NCBI GenBank assembly: GCA_021824385.1
Contig: JAKAKU010000140.1
Coordinates: 1 to 7,624 of the forward strand
Origin: a bacterium
GTDB taxonomy: Bacteria; Patescibacteriota; Microgenomatia; UBA8517
Length of the DNA: 7,624 nt
Direction: 5' to 3'
In this document: piece by piece, positions 1-6,074 of the stretch
Layout of the letters: each line of letters opens with the position of its first letter
Position numbering within the stretch: position 1 is the stretch's first letter
Translations under genes and position numbers: made by a program
Notes under the pieces: generated by a model
Databases searched by the model: none
The model's input: only the letters and a program-made list of their open reading frames with translations
What the model was told of the DNA's origin: nothing

Positions 1-2227
1 ATTCGACTGCCCAGCCACCTTCACCTAATGAATCTACCGACCCTTTTACTCCTTCAAGTTTTGGCCCGTATTCTGAGAAGGCATCAGAAAGCCAACTCAC
101 AAGCCGGGACTCGATAACACTTCCGTGAGAATACACCTCTGCAACGGCTGGTAAATCGAGATTAAATTCGGAATTGTTTAAAATAGTAAAACCTTCGGCA
201 ATCGACTGCATCATGCCATATTCAATTGCATTGTGAACCATTTTTACAAAGTGACCCGCGCCAACGCCTTCGAAGTGAAATACTCCACCAGGATATCCGA
301 TGTCGGTGTAAAGGCTCTGTAAGTATTCAAAGAGTTTCACCTTTCCACCAACAATAAGACATGCTCCCGTTAAGGCTGCGCGCGGGCCTCCTGAAATTCC
401 TACATCGACAAACTCAACTCCCTTCTCTTTGAGAATTGATTCATGTTTCTTTGCGTCTTGAAACGGTGAATTGCCAGAATCGATCACGATGTCGCCTATA
501 TTCAGAAGTTTTGACAGTGACTCAATTGTTTGGGTTGTTGCTTCTCCATGAGGAAGACTCAAAATAATCACCCGCGGTGTAGAAAGCGTTGATACAAATT
601 CCGATAAGTCGTACGTCCCGGTAAGTCCATGAAATGTCAGTGCGTCGGTTGGTTCTTTACTTCTGTTAAAACCCACGACACTCCAGCCATGTGTAAGTAA
701 GTTCTGAGCAAGGCCTGAACCCATTTTTCCAAGTCCAATAACGCCAACTGATTTTTGAAGTTCTTGATCCTTTTTCTTATCTCCAAACCATTCTTTCGCA
801 AGGTCACGTACCGTATCAGTATTTTTGGGATAGTGATTAAAGGGAACGACATTTTTGTGAAAGCCCTCCACTATTGGGTCGATAATACGCCACATTTCTT
901 GTATCTCACTGTTTGATACAAAAAATGTTTGATCTCCCGAAAATGCATCAAGAAGAAGTTTCTCATACTCCTCAGAATATTGAACTCGTGTTTCTTCGTC
1001 GCGCTCGTTTAATAAAAATCGCTTGTCTTCGACAACCATTTCGTATCCTTCTTTTTTGGCAAGCAAATCAAGCTGAATACTTTCCTCTGGCTCGAGTTTA
1101 AAAAGCATTTTGTTTCGGGCGTCTGCATTCTCAACCGGTGTACACAAAGATGGCATTGGCTTTTTAAAGGTAATAACAACCTCTTTCTTTTGTGTGGCGA
1201 GTGCTTTTCCTGACTCCAAAATAAACGGTACCCCGCGCCAATCGGGATGACGGAGCGCAAGTTCAAGTTTGAAATATGTTTCTGTATTTGAATGAGGATC
1301 AACATCTTTTTCCTGCAAATATCCATCATATTGGGCCCGATACGACGATTTATTTAGATTTTTGAGTTCAGGGGTGATAACGCTCGACAAGAGCTGTGCT
1401 CTGGATCGCCTCATATGAGAAGCGTCGAGTGTTTGGGGGTTCTCCATAGCGACGACTGCCAAAAATTCAAGTAAATGATTTTGTCCAACATCTCGTAATG
1501 CTCCAACGGCATCATAAAAATTCCCTCTCGTTGAAATGTCGTTTGTTTCTAAAATTTTAATCTCTACTTTTTCGATATATTTATTGCTCCATGCACCATC
1601 AAAAAAATTATTACTAAATCGAAATGCAAGTAGATTTTGAAGCATCCGCTTTCCCAAATAGTGGTCGAGTCGGTAAATCTGTTCTTCTTTAAATGACGAT
1701 GTGAGAAGCTGGTTTAATTCTTGAGCAGTTTTTGTATCATTGCCAAACGGCTTTTCTACAATAATCCTCGTATACCCTTCCGTATCCGAACAAGGGGTGT
1801 GAAGATTTTTTGAGGACAGCCCTTTAATTATTTCTTCATAATGAGTAGGTGGAACTGCCAAGTAGTAGAGTTTGTTGCTACAGGTGCTCCAGGTGTTATC
1901 GATTGATCCTAATTCTGCAGCTAATTTCGTGTATAGAGTGTCATTGGTAAAGTCTCCAGATAGATACTGGAACATGGAAGTAAATTCATCGACTTTTTGA
2001 GGATAATTTTGTTTCTCAGCAGATTTATCCAAAATTTGGACTAAATTGCTTGTAAACTCAGCGGCAGTGATTTCACGACGAGAGATTGCAATAACTCTAA
2101 ACTTCTCTGGCATCCTATCATGCACATACAATCGAAACAGGGCAGGGAGAATTTTATTCTCCATGAGATCCCCTGTTGCGCCAAAAACAACAAAAACGGT
2201 GGGGACTTCAAATTTGGTTTTTGGCAT
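1..2227 (-). CDS. zwf-gnd: Fused glucose-6-phosphate dehydrogenase / 6-phosphogluconate dehydrogenase (C-terminus beyond window)
   Basis: One uninterrupted frame of 742 visible codons holds two enzymes. Residues 1-482 are glucose-6-phosphate dehydrogenase, oxidising glucose 6-phosphate to 6-phosphogluconolactone: nucleotide loop GATGDL (16-21), Arg50 in the position that binds the NADP 2'-phosphate, EKPFG (158-162), signature RLDHYLGK (186-193) and catalytic His251 in QNH. A charged linker (DKKKDQELQK, 483-492) leads into a 6-phosphogluconate dehydrogenase, which decarboxylates 6-phosphogluconate to ribulose 5-phosphate: Rossmann loop GLGKMG (498-503), NRS (521-523) suggesting NADP, substrate loop SGG (612-614), and GAGHFVKMVHNAIEYG (656-671) with catalytic Lys662, Asn666 and Glu669. 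The second domain resembles the short bacterial form of about 300 residues, so roughly 50 are missing at the edge. No ATG, GTG or TTG codon lies between residue 453 and Met502, which is inside the Rossmann loop, so separate initiation of the second domain is unlikely. The ATG at 2227 has no visible ribosome binding site. The domain assignments are secure; the activities are inferred. Confidence 0.95.
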   Translation of the reverse strand, partial: MPKTKFEVPTVFVVFGATGDLMENKILPALFRLYVHDRMPEKFRVIAISRREITAAEFTSNLVQILDKSAEKQNYPQKVDEFTSMFQYLSGDFTNDTLYTKLAAELGSIDNTWSTCSNKLYYLAVPPTHYEEIIKGLSSKNLHTPCSDTEGYTRIIVEKPFGNDTKTAQELNQLLTSSFKEEQIYRLDHYLGKRMLQNLLAFRFSNNFFDGAWSNKYIEKVEIKILETNDISTRGNFYDAVGALRDVGQNHLLEFLAVVAMENPQTLDASHMRRSRAQLLSSVITPELKNLNKSSYRAQYDGYLQEKDVDPHSNTETYFKLELALRHPDWRGVPFILESGKALATQKKEVVITFKKPMPSLCTPVENADARNKMLFKLEPEESIQLDLLAKKEGYEMVVEDKRFLLNERDEETRVQYSEEYEKLLLDAFSGDQTFFVSNSEIQEMWRIIDPIVEGFHKNVVPFNHYPKNTDTVRDLAKEWFGDKKKDQELQKSVGVIGLGKMGSGLAQNLLTHGWSVVGFNRSKEPTDALTFHGLTGTYDLSEFVSTLSTPRVIILSLPHGEATTQTIESLSKLLNIGDIVIDSGNSPFQDAKKHESILKEKGVEFVDVGISGGPRAALTGACLIVGGKVKLFEYLQSLYTDIGYPGGVFHFEGVGAGHFVKMVHNAIEYGMMQSIAEGFTILNNSEFNLDLPAVAEVYSHGSVIESRLVSWLSDAFSEYGPKLEGVKGSVDSLGEGGWAVE

Positions 2228-2257
2228 AGAGCAGTAATTAAGGATAGCACAAGAATT
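2228..2257 (-). other. In-frame 10-codon gap between GH15 and zwf-gnd
   Basis: The GH15 stop (TGA, 2260-2258) and the zwf-gnd ATG (2227) lie in the same reading frame. They are separated only by ten sense codons, NSCAILNYCS. There is no Shine-Dalgarno sequence, convincing promoter or terminator in the gap. The two genes are therefore probably cotranscribed, with the dehydrogenase translated by coupling or by SD-independent initiation. Confidence 0.8.
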
Positions 2258-4240
2258 TCAGAGCGTTGACGTTTTTGGGATTGTTTCAGACAGACCAAGT
2301 TCTTGAACCTTCTCAAGATATTTCATAATTGAAGTTACAAGTTCTGCATGGCTCCATGCGAGTGGTTCTGCCGATAAATGAGCACCCGAATGAGGATGCA
2401 ACTGCTCTGGCAATATTCCAGATTTTTGTGAGTGGGTATGTACCCAATCAAAGATCTTTAACACTTCGGTAAGATCATTTTCGGACCGTGCCTTATCAAT
2501 CAAGTACTGAGCATGCCACAGGGTAGTTACTATCCACGGATTTCCGACAGACTCAGGATTATCACTAAAATACACATCGTTTTCAAAACGTACAATGCCA
2601 CCAATTTCGTTTTTAGACGTCAACTTTTCAATAAGGGTTTGGTATGCAATTTTTTCCCGAACTTCGTCTTTTAAAAAGCCATTAAAGTAAGCTCCAAAAA
2701 ATGAGCTCGAGTCGATACTTTCATCGTGAAGCGAGTTATCACGACTTTTGTCGATGCTTTTGTAGAAGTAATGTGTCTTTTCATTCCACAATGCACTTGA
2801 GGCATCCATCAATTGTTTGGCAGCCTCCCGATATTCACTTGAGTCATATTCCTTCCCCAAAAGTTCTGCAAAGTTTGCAGCACATAACAGTGCATTGTAA
2901 ACATTGGCTACAGTATAGGTGTGCGTGCCCCATTTCATTTCCCACAGGTCGTAGCTGGGGTTCGGAAGTTTTGTTTTGTTTCTAAATCCCAAAAGAAAAT
3001 TGGCAGCTTTTTTTATAAGCGTGTTATACACTTTTTCGATAAATTCCAAGTCGAGTGTTTTTTGATAGTGATACCAAAGTGACACCAAAACCATTGCAGT
3101 TTCATCTTCTTGAATCGGAAGTTGTGGTTCTCTTGAAAGTCCTGCCCACGGATGCCATGAGCTCCCGAGTGACTTATCGGGCCGGTACTTATGAAAAAAA
3201 TATCCGTCTGAAGAAATTACTGACTCACAAAATTCAAAGAAGCGACGGGAAACCTCGGAATAATTTGCGCGGTCAAGGGCCATTGCCACGTATGAGCCAT
3301 CCCTGGGCCAGACATAGTTATAATTGTCACGCCCCCACTGAAGCATGTCAGAGTCAACAGAGGCAATGACTTCTCCCATATTTCCCACATGAGTTCGGAG
3401 AATAAAAAGCGACTTTTTAAAGAGATCTACAATTTCTGGAGAGAGATTATAAAAATTAAAAGGGATTTTGTTAACCCACGCCTTCCAGTAGTCTTTTGTC
3501 GTTTCTATCAAACGCCCTGGTCCACGGTTTTGTGTATAAAGATACAACTCTTTCGCCTCTTCATGGGTTTTTGCAAAACTCACCCACACAACACATGAAG
3601 CGCTCGCTTCTGAATCGATTGTTGCTTCACAGGCTACTGTTGAGTCAACGGTTCCGTGTTCAACGGCATTTTTGCTTAACACCCCATCTTCCGCATCTCG
3701 CCATGTTCCTTCCTTTCCTTCGATAGTCGAAAGCCCAACCGTATAATCACTAAAAGGTTTGTCATTCATGAGCCCTCCAATGACTGCCACACGGCGACCT
3801 TTATAGTGCACAATGGTGTGATCAATGGGGTCCCAATACACGGTATCTCCTTTTCGAACCCCATACATGCGAAATTCGTGGTTAAAGAAAATACGAACCG
3901 TACGAGCATGGGTGCTTACATTTTTAATAATAATGTGCCTCACAAAAACATTTTTTTCGTTATACACCGCGTCACTAAAATGCAGCTCAATAGAAAGTTC
4001 AGAGTTGACTGCAATAATATGAGAGACCAGCGTTTCGTCTTCGTAATCGATAGAGATGTTCCATTTTCCGTCGGAGATCCAACTAAATGCCCCATCTACC
4101 CAGACGCCAATGCGATTTACGCTCTCTTCTCCCATGTGGTTTTCAAGACCAACATAGTCGTAATAGCAATCTTTTACCTGACCAAACTGATCAAGTCCAA
4201 CTGTTAAACTTCCGTTACCTAACACAAGAGACTTCGCCAT
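2258..4240 (-). CDS. GH15 family glucoamylase-type glycoside hydrolase
   Basis: This 660-residue protein is predicted to release glucose from the non-reducing ends of alpha-glucans by an inverting mechanism. Residues 1 to about 255 form the N-terminal beta-sandwich typical of prokaryotic GH15 (LGNGSLTVGLD at 7-17, GLENH at 31-35). The rest is the (alpha/alpha)6 catalytic barrel, with WGRDNYNYVWPRDGSY (302-317), QEDET (377-381), DLWE carrying the likely general acid Glu434, LPEQ carrying the likely general base Glu612, and EPLAWSHAELV (625-635). The length matches bacterial and archaeal glucoamylases. There is no signal peptide, so action in the cytoplasm on stored or imported glucan is likely. 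The ATG at 4240 directly precedes the conserved start of the sandwich domain; only a weak, distant AGG lies upstream. Related GH15 enzymes include trehalases and dextran glucosidases, so the exact substrate is open. It starts downstream of a terminator and runs into zwf-gnd after 30 bases. Confidence 0.93.
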   Translation of the reverse strand: MAKSLVLGNGSLTVGLDQFGQVKDCYYDYVGLENHMGEESVNRIGVWVDGAFSWISDGKWNISIDYEDETLVSHIIAVNSELSIELHFSDAVYNEKNVFVRHIIIKNVSTHARTVRIFFNHEFRMYGVRKGDTVYWDPIDHTIVHYKGRRVAVIGGLMNDKPFSDYTVGLSTIEGKEGTWRDAEDGVLSKNAVEHGTVDSTVACEATIDSEASASCVVWVSFAKTHEEAKELYLYTQNRGPGRLIETTKDYWKAWVNKIPFNFYNLSPEIVDLFKKSLFILRTHVGNMGEVIASVDSDMLQWGRDNYNYVWPRDGSYVAMALDRANYSEVSRRFFEFCESVISSDGYFFHKYRPDKSLGSSWHPWAGLSREPQLPIQEDETAMVLVSLWYHYQKTLDLEFIEKVYNTLIKKAANFLLGFRNKTKLPNPSYDLWEMKWGTHTYTVANVYNALLCAANFAELLGKEYDSSEYREAAKQLMDASSALWNEKTHYFYKSIDKSRDNSLHDESIDSSSFFGAYFNGFLKDEVREKIAYQTLIEKLTSKNEIGGIVRFENDVYFSDNPESVGNPWIVTTLWHAQYLIDKARSENDLTEVLKIFDWVHTHSQKSGILPEQLHPHSGAHLSAEPLAWSHAELVTSIMKYLEKVQELGLSETIPKTSTL

Positions 4241-4254
4241 AATTCATAATAACC

Positions 4255-4281
4255 TATTTAAAATAAGAGGTGGCGAGTCAA
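4255..4281 (-). promoter_or_regulatory. Possible promoter for the GH15 / zwf-gnd unit
   Basis: Reading the minus strand, TTGACT (4281-4276) is a good -35 box, followed after 15 bases by TAAATA (4260-4255), a poor -10 box. The spacing is short. Some promoter is expected here because a terminator lies just upstream and the GH15 ATG is 14 bases beyond the putative -10, but this exact assignment is tentative. Confidence 0.3.
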
Positions 4282-4315
4282 AATGAGTGATCTGCTTCTC
4301 TTTTTTTTACACAAT

Positions 4316-4341
4316 AAAAAGGCCTACACATGATGTAGGCC
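4316..4341 (-). terminator. Rho-independent terminator of the 75-residue gene
   Basis: The arms 4341-4334 and 4328-4321 form a perfect 8-bp stem (GGCCTACA / TGTAGGCC) around a 5-base loop. On the minus strand it is followed by TTTTTATT. It begins 24 bases after the stop codon of the small gene and separates that gene from GH15. The other strand has no T-tract after the stem, so it works in one direction only. Confidence 0.88.
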
Positions 4342-4345
4342 CTAA

Positions 4346-4605
4346 AGGAGGATTCTCCAACTTAACTACCTTGAAATTTGAATTGACGAGCAATCGGCAC
4401 AGACACTAATTTGGAGTGTTGCCGATTTTCCATTTACCTTTCCTTTCCATTTCAGATATTGGTCCTCACCCTCAAGCGGAGAAAACTCTACCTGTTCCCC
4501 TTCAAGCGTCCTCAAAATTAAGGTAATGCGCTCATTTCGAGCAACACGCAGCACTTGGGGAGAAACCATGCCAGAAATACCAAGATACTCCATGAGAAAA
4601 CTCCT
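4346..4605. repeat. Imperfect inverted repeat flanking the 75-residue gene (SD and 3' UTR)
   Basis: AGGAGGATTCTC (4346-4357, plus strand) and GAGAAAACTCCT (4594-4605) are inverted copies matching at 10 of 12 positions, as five matches, two mismatches and five matches. The right copy contains the ribosome binding site and the left lies between the stop codon and the terminator. In the mRNA the 3' untranslated region could therefore pair with the ribosome binding site. The left copy also contains CCUCCUUUA in the RNA sense, resembling the anti-Shine-Dalgarno tail of 16S rRNA. The complementarity is seen directly; any regulatory role is inferred. Confidence 0.5.
4366..4593 (-). CDS. Unrecognised 75-residue protein with its own promoter, RBS and terminator
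   Basis: I do not recognise the family. The protein is hydrophilic, with no membrane segment or signal peptide. Hydrophobic and polar residues alternate in ERITLILRTL (21-30), KSATLQISV (56-64) and SIQIS (70-74), which suggests a small beta-rich fold. LEGE occurs twice (30-33 and 40-43), and a CADC pair (65-68) near the C-terminus could bind metal or form a disulfide. The start is well supported: ATG at 4593 lies 7 bases after GAGGAG, the strongest ribosome binding site in the window. The gene is a complete monocistronic unit: promoter at 4652-4623, an estimated 22-base leader, the coding region and a terminator at 4341. The signals suggest strong constitutive expression. That it is a real gene is well supported; its function is unknown. 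Confidence 0.82.
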   Translation of the reverse strand: MEYLGISGMVSPQVLRVARNERITLILRTLEGEQVEFSPLEGEDQYLKWKGKVNGKSATLQISVCADCSSIQISR

Positions 4606-4606
4606 C
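4601..4606 (-). promoter_or_regulatory. Strong Shine-Dalgarno GAGGAG of the 75-residue gene
   Basis: On the minus strand GAGGAG ends 7 bases before the ATG at 4593, which is near-ideal spacing and fixes the start. The other genes in the window have no comparable site. Confidence 0.85.
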
Positions 4607-4622
4607 TATTAGTCGGACCAGA

Positions 4623-4652
4623 ATTATAGCTTATTTGAAGTAATGTGTTCAA
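4623..4652 (-). promoter_or_regulatory. Sigma-70-type promoter of the 75-residue gene
   Basis: On the minus strand TTGAAC (4652-4647) and a perfect TATAAT (4628-4623) are separated by 18 bases. The expected transcription start near 4616 gives a leader of about 22 bases containing the GAGGAG site. The promoter lies within the 71-base gap after the helicase stop codon. Confidence 0.8.
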
Positions 4653-4664
4653 TTGAAGCGAAAC

Positions 4665-5876
4665 TTAGCGGCCAACGAGGAACGTAAGGGCTTTGCCTGT
4701 TTTTCCGGCTCTTCCTGTACGGCCAATACGGTGAACATAATCTTCGTAGGTTGAAGGCTCGTCAAAGTTAACTACCAAGTTTACATCAGGAATATCGATT
4801 CCACGTGCGGCAACATCGGTAGCTACCAAAATCTGAACTCTACTTTGCTTAAAGTCGGCCAGTGCTCGAGTTCGAGCCCCTTGTGCCTTGTTTCCATGAA
4901 TAGCTGCAACGCGGAACCGCTCGTAATCAAGCTCTTTTGCAAGTTGATCTGCTCCACGTTTGGTGCGTACAAAAACTAAAATTTTTGTGTAATCTCTATT
5001 CTCCGCGATTTCAACGAGTTTCCACAATTTATCTTTGCCACTATCAACTCTCACCACGTCTTGGTCAACCAAAAGTTGTGTTTCAGTTTTTTTAACAGAA
5101 ATATTTACCGGGTTTGGTGCAAAGGTTTGAAGAACTGATCGGATTTCAGGGGTAATCGTTGCTGAAAAAAAGAGTGACTGTCGGGGGGTCGCAAGCTTAC
5201 TTACGATAAAACGCACATCTGGTAAGAAGCCGATATCCACCATACGGTCAACTTCGTCTAAGACTACAGTTCTGAACTGTGACAAATTAATCAGATTTCG
5301 CTCAATTAAGTCCTTTAATCGACCTGGTGTTGCAATCACAATTCGAGGATTTGTTTTAAGCCCATGAATTTGGCGCATGATATTTGTTCCTCCAATTGCC
5401 AAAAGTGAACGAACGTTAATCCCTCGGGTAAACGCAAACAACTCATCTTCAACTTGCATCGCGAGTTCTCGAGTAGGAACCATAATGAGTGCTTTTTCAT
5501 CGTGTTTATTTAACAGTTTTTCAATAATCGGAAGTAAAAATGCTGCTGTTTTCCCAGTTCCTGTGTTGGCGATTGCAACCACATCTTTACCTTCAAAAAC
5601 AGAGCTCATTGCTTCGTCTTGAATAGGAGTTGGTGTTTTGTATCCGTGAGCGGTTACATTTTGCAAAAGTCGTGGACTCATGGGGAAATCACTGAACTGA
5701 TGTTTTGGAATAAATTCCTCTTTTACTTCAGTTTGGGGAGCAGCTTTTAATACATATGCTCGAGGGTCGATCTGTGCACTATGTGCAGGACGATTTCTCT
5801 TAAATCCTCCACCACCAAATCCACCACGTGAGCCGTAGCGAGGATTTCGTTGAGATCTAAATGATTGATATGACAT
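4665..5876 (-). CDS. DEAD-box ATP-dependent RNA helicase (DEVD variant)
   Basis: This 403-residue helicase is predicted to unwind short RNA duplexes in ribosome assembly, RNA turnover or cold adaptation. A Gly/Arg-rich RNA-binding tail (residues 7-29, GSRGGFGGGGFKRN at 15-28) precedes both RecA-like domains. Motifs in order are the Q motif with F61 and TPTPIQ (81-86), Walker A ANTGTGKT (103-110), PTRELA (134-139), TPGR (183-186), motif II DEVD (207-210) in place of DEAD, SAT (238-240), ATDVAARGID (352-361) and HRIGRTGRAG (382-391). The protein ends 12 residues after motif VI, earlier than RhlE or CsdA proteins; from memory this ending is usual for helicases in Patescibacteria, so I do not call it truncated. 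I chose ATG at 5876 over the in-frame GTG at 5906 because the latter adds MCVCAPKTIF, unlike any family start, and neither has a ribosome binding site. It has its own promoter and a long leader. Confidence 0.95.
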   Translation of the reverse strand: MSYQSFRSQRNPRYGSRGGFGGGGFKRNRPAHSAQIDPRAYVLKAAPQTEVKEEFIPKHQFSDFPMSPRLLQNVTAHGYKTPTPIQDEAMSSVFEGKDVVAIANTGTGKTAAFLLPIIEKLLNKHDEKALIMVPTRELAMQVEDELFAFTRGINVRSLLAIGGTNIMRQIHGLKTNPRIVIATPGRLKDLIERNLINLSQFRTVVLDEVDRMVDIGFLPDVRFIVSKLATPRQSLFFSATITPEIRSVLQTFAPNPVNISVKKTETQLLVDQDVVRVDSGKDKLWKLVEIAENRDYTKILVFVRTKRGADQLAKELDYERFRVAAIHGNKAQGARTRALADFKQSRVQILVATDVAARGIDIPDVNLVVNFDEPSTYEDYVHRIGRTGRAGKTGKALTFLVGR

Positions 5877-6040
5877 AAAAATTGTCTTTGGGGCGCAAAC
5901 ACACACGTCTGTCTAATGTAAAATGGTTTCGTTTCAAGAAGGAAGATACAAATTTAAAACGAATTATATATTTGGGGTATCTTTACCTTATTACCTCTAA
6001 CTAACTATCAATTAAACAGATGGGTGTGTTCCTCACCTGT
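5877..6040 (-). other. Long 5' untranslated leader of the DEAD-box helicase
   Basis: From the predicted transcription start near 6040 to the ATG at 5876 there are about 165 bases without a convincing gene. The first bases can form a bulged hairpin (ACA-GGTG with CACC-CATC-TGT, loop AGGAACA), and a larger stem-loop lies at 5989-5939. I match no known riboswitch. Long structured leaders are known for cold-shock helicases such as E. coli deaD/csdA; extending that to this gene is inference and depends on the promoter call. Confidence 0.55.
5939..5989 (-). promoter_or_regulatory. Stem-loop in the helicase leader
   Basis: In the RNA sense AAGG (5989-5986) and AAGATAC (5983-5977) pair with GTATCTT (5949-5943) and CCTT (5942-5939), giving 11 pairs with one 2-base bulge. 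After a 3-base CCC bulge, AAAT pairs with ATTT for 4 more. The loop is about 16 bases and AT-rich. No U-tract follows, so it is not a terminator. It may be a leader control element or simply chance pairing. Confidence 0.4.
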
Positions 6041-6058
6041 AGAAGCATTATAACAGGT
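6035..6058. promoter_or_regulatory. Operator-like dyad around the helicase -10 box
   Basis: ACCTGT (6035-6040) and ACAGGT (6053-6058) form a perfect 6-bp inverted repeat with a 12-base centre. The centre contains the whole -10 hexamer, and one arm covers the predicted transcription start. This placement suits a repressor site, but six-base arms are short and no regulator is encoded nearby. Confidence 0.35.
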
Positions 6059-6074
6059 TTCCATCAGTTGTCAA
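6047..6074 (-). promoter_or_regulatory. Full-consensus sigma-70-type promoter for the DEAD-box helicase
   Basis: On the minus strand TTGACA (6074-6069) and TATAAT (6052-6047) are both perfect consensus hexamers, separated by 16 bases. The -35 box overlaps the end of the amylase gene, whose TGA stop is bases 2-4 of TTGACA. Transcription should start near 6040. The short spacer is the only departure from ideal. Confidence 0.82.

Noticed and set aside
913..1329. Open frames on both strands inside the G6PD region
   Set aside because: They overlap a clear, continuous G6PD coding frame, show no domain or start signal, and are out-of-frame shadows. The same holds for other short frames inside GH15, the helicase and GH57.
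2258..2260. Recoded TGA (as in SR1/Gracilibacteria) joining GH15 and Zwf-Gnd
   Set aside because: No recognisable gene has an internal TGA, and GH57 also ends with TGA at a family-typical C-terminus. TGA is therefore read as stop; only low-level readthrough remains possible.
4343..4371. Plus-strand AAAGGAGG as a ribosome binding site for a forward gene
   Set aside because: No ATG or GTG follows at a suitable distance, and the TTG at 4371 opens only a 12-codon frame. The motif is better explained as part of the small gene's 3' untranslated region on the other strand.
5877..5906. GTG start at 5906 for the helicase
   Set aside because: It adds MCVCAPKTIF, which does not look like a helicase N-terminus, and has no ribosome binding site. 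The ATG at 5876 begins the Gly/Arg-rich tail expected of such proteins.
5970..5995. Second TATAAT-like promoter in the helicase leader
   Set aside because: A TATAAT is present in the AT-rich stretch but no acceptable -35 hexamer lies 15-19 bases upstream, whereas the 6074-6047 promoter is complete.
6007..6064. Short leader peptide (METCYNAS...) starting at ATG 6064
   Set aside because: Its start precedes the predicted transcription start and overlaps the promoter spacer and -10 box; it merely continues the amylase frame beyond the TGA and has no ribosome binding site.
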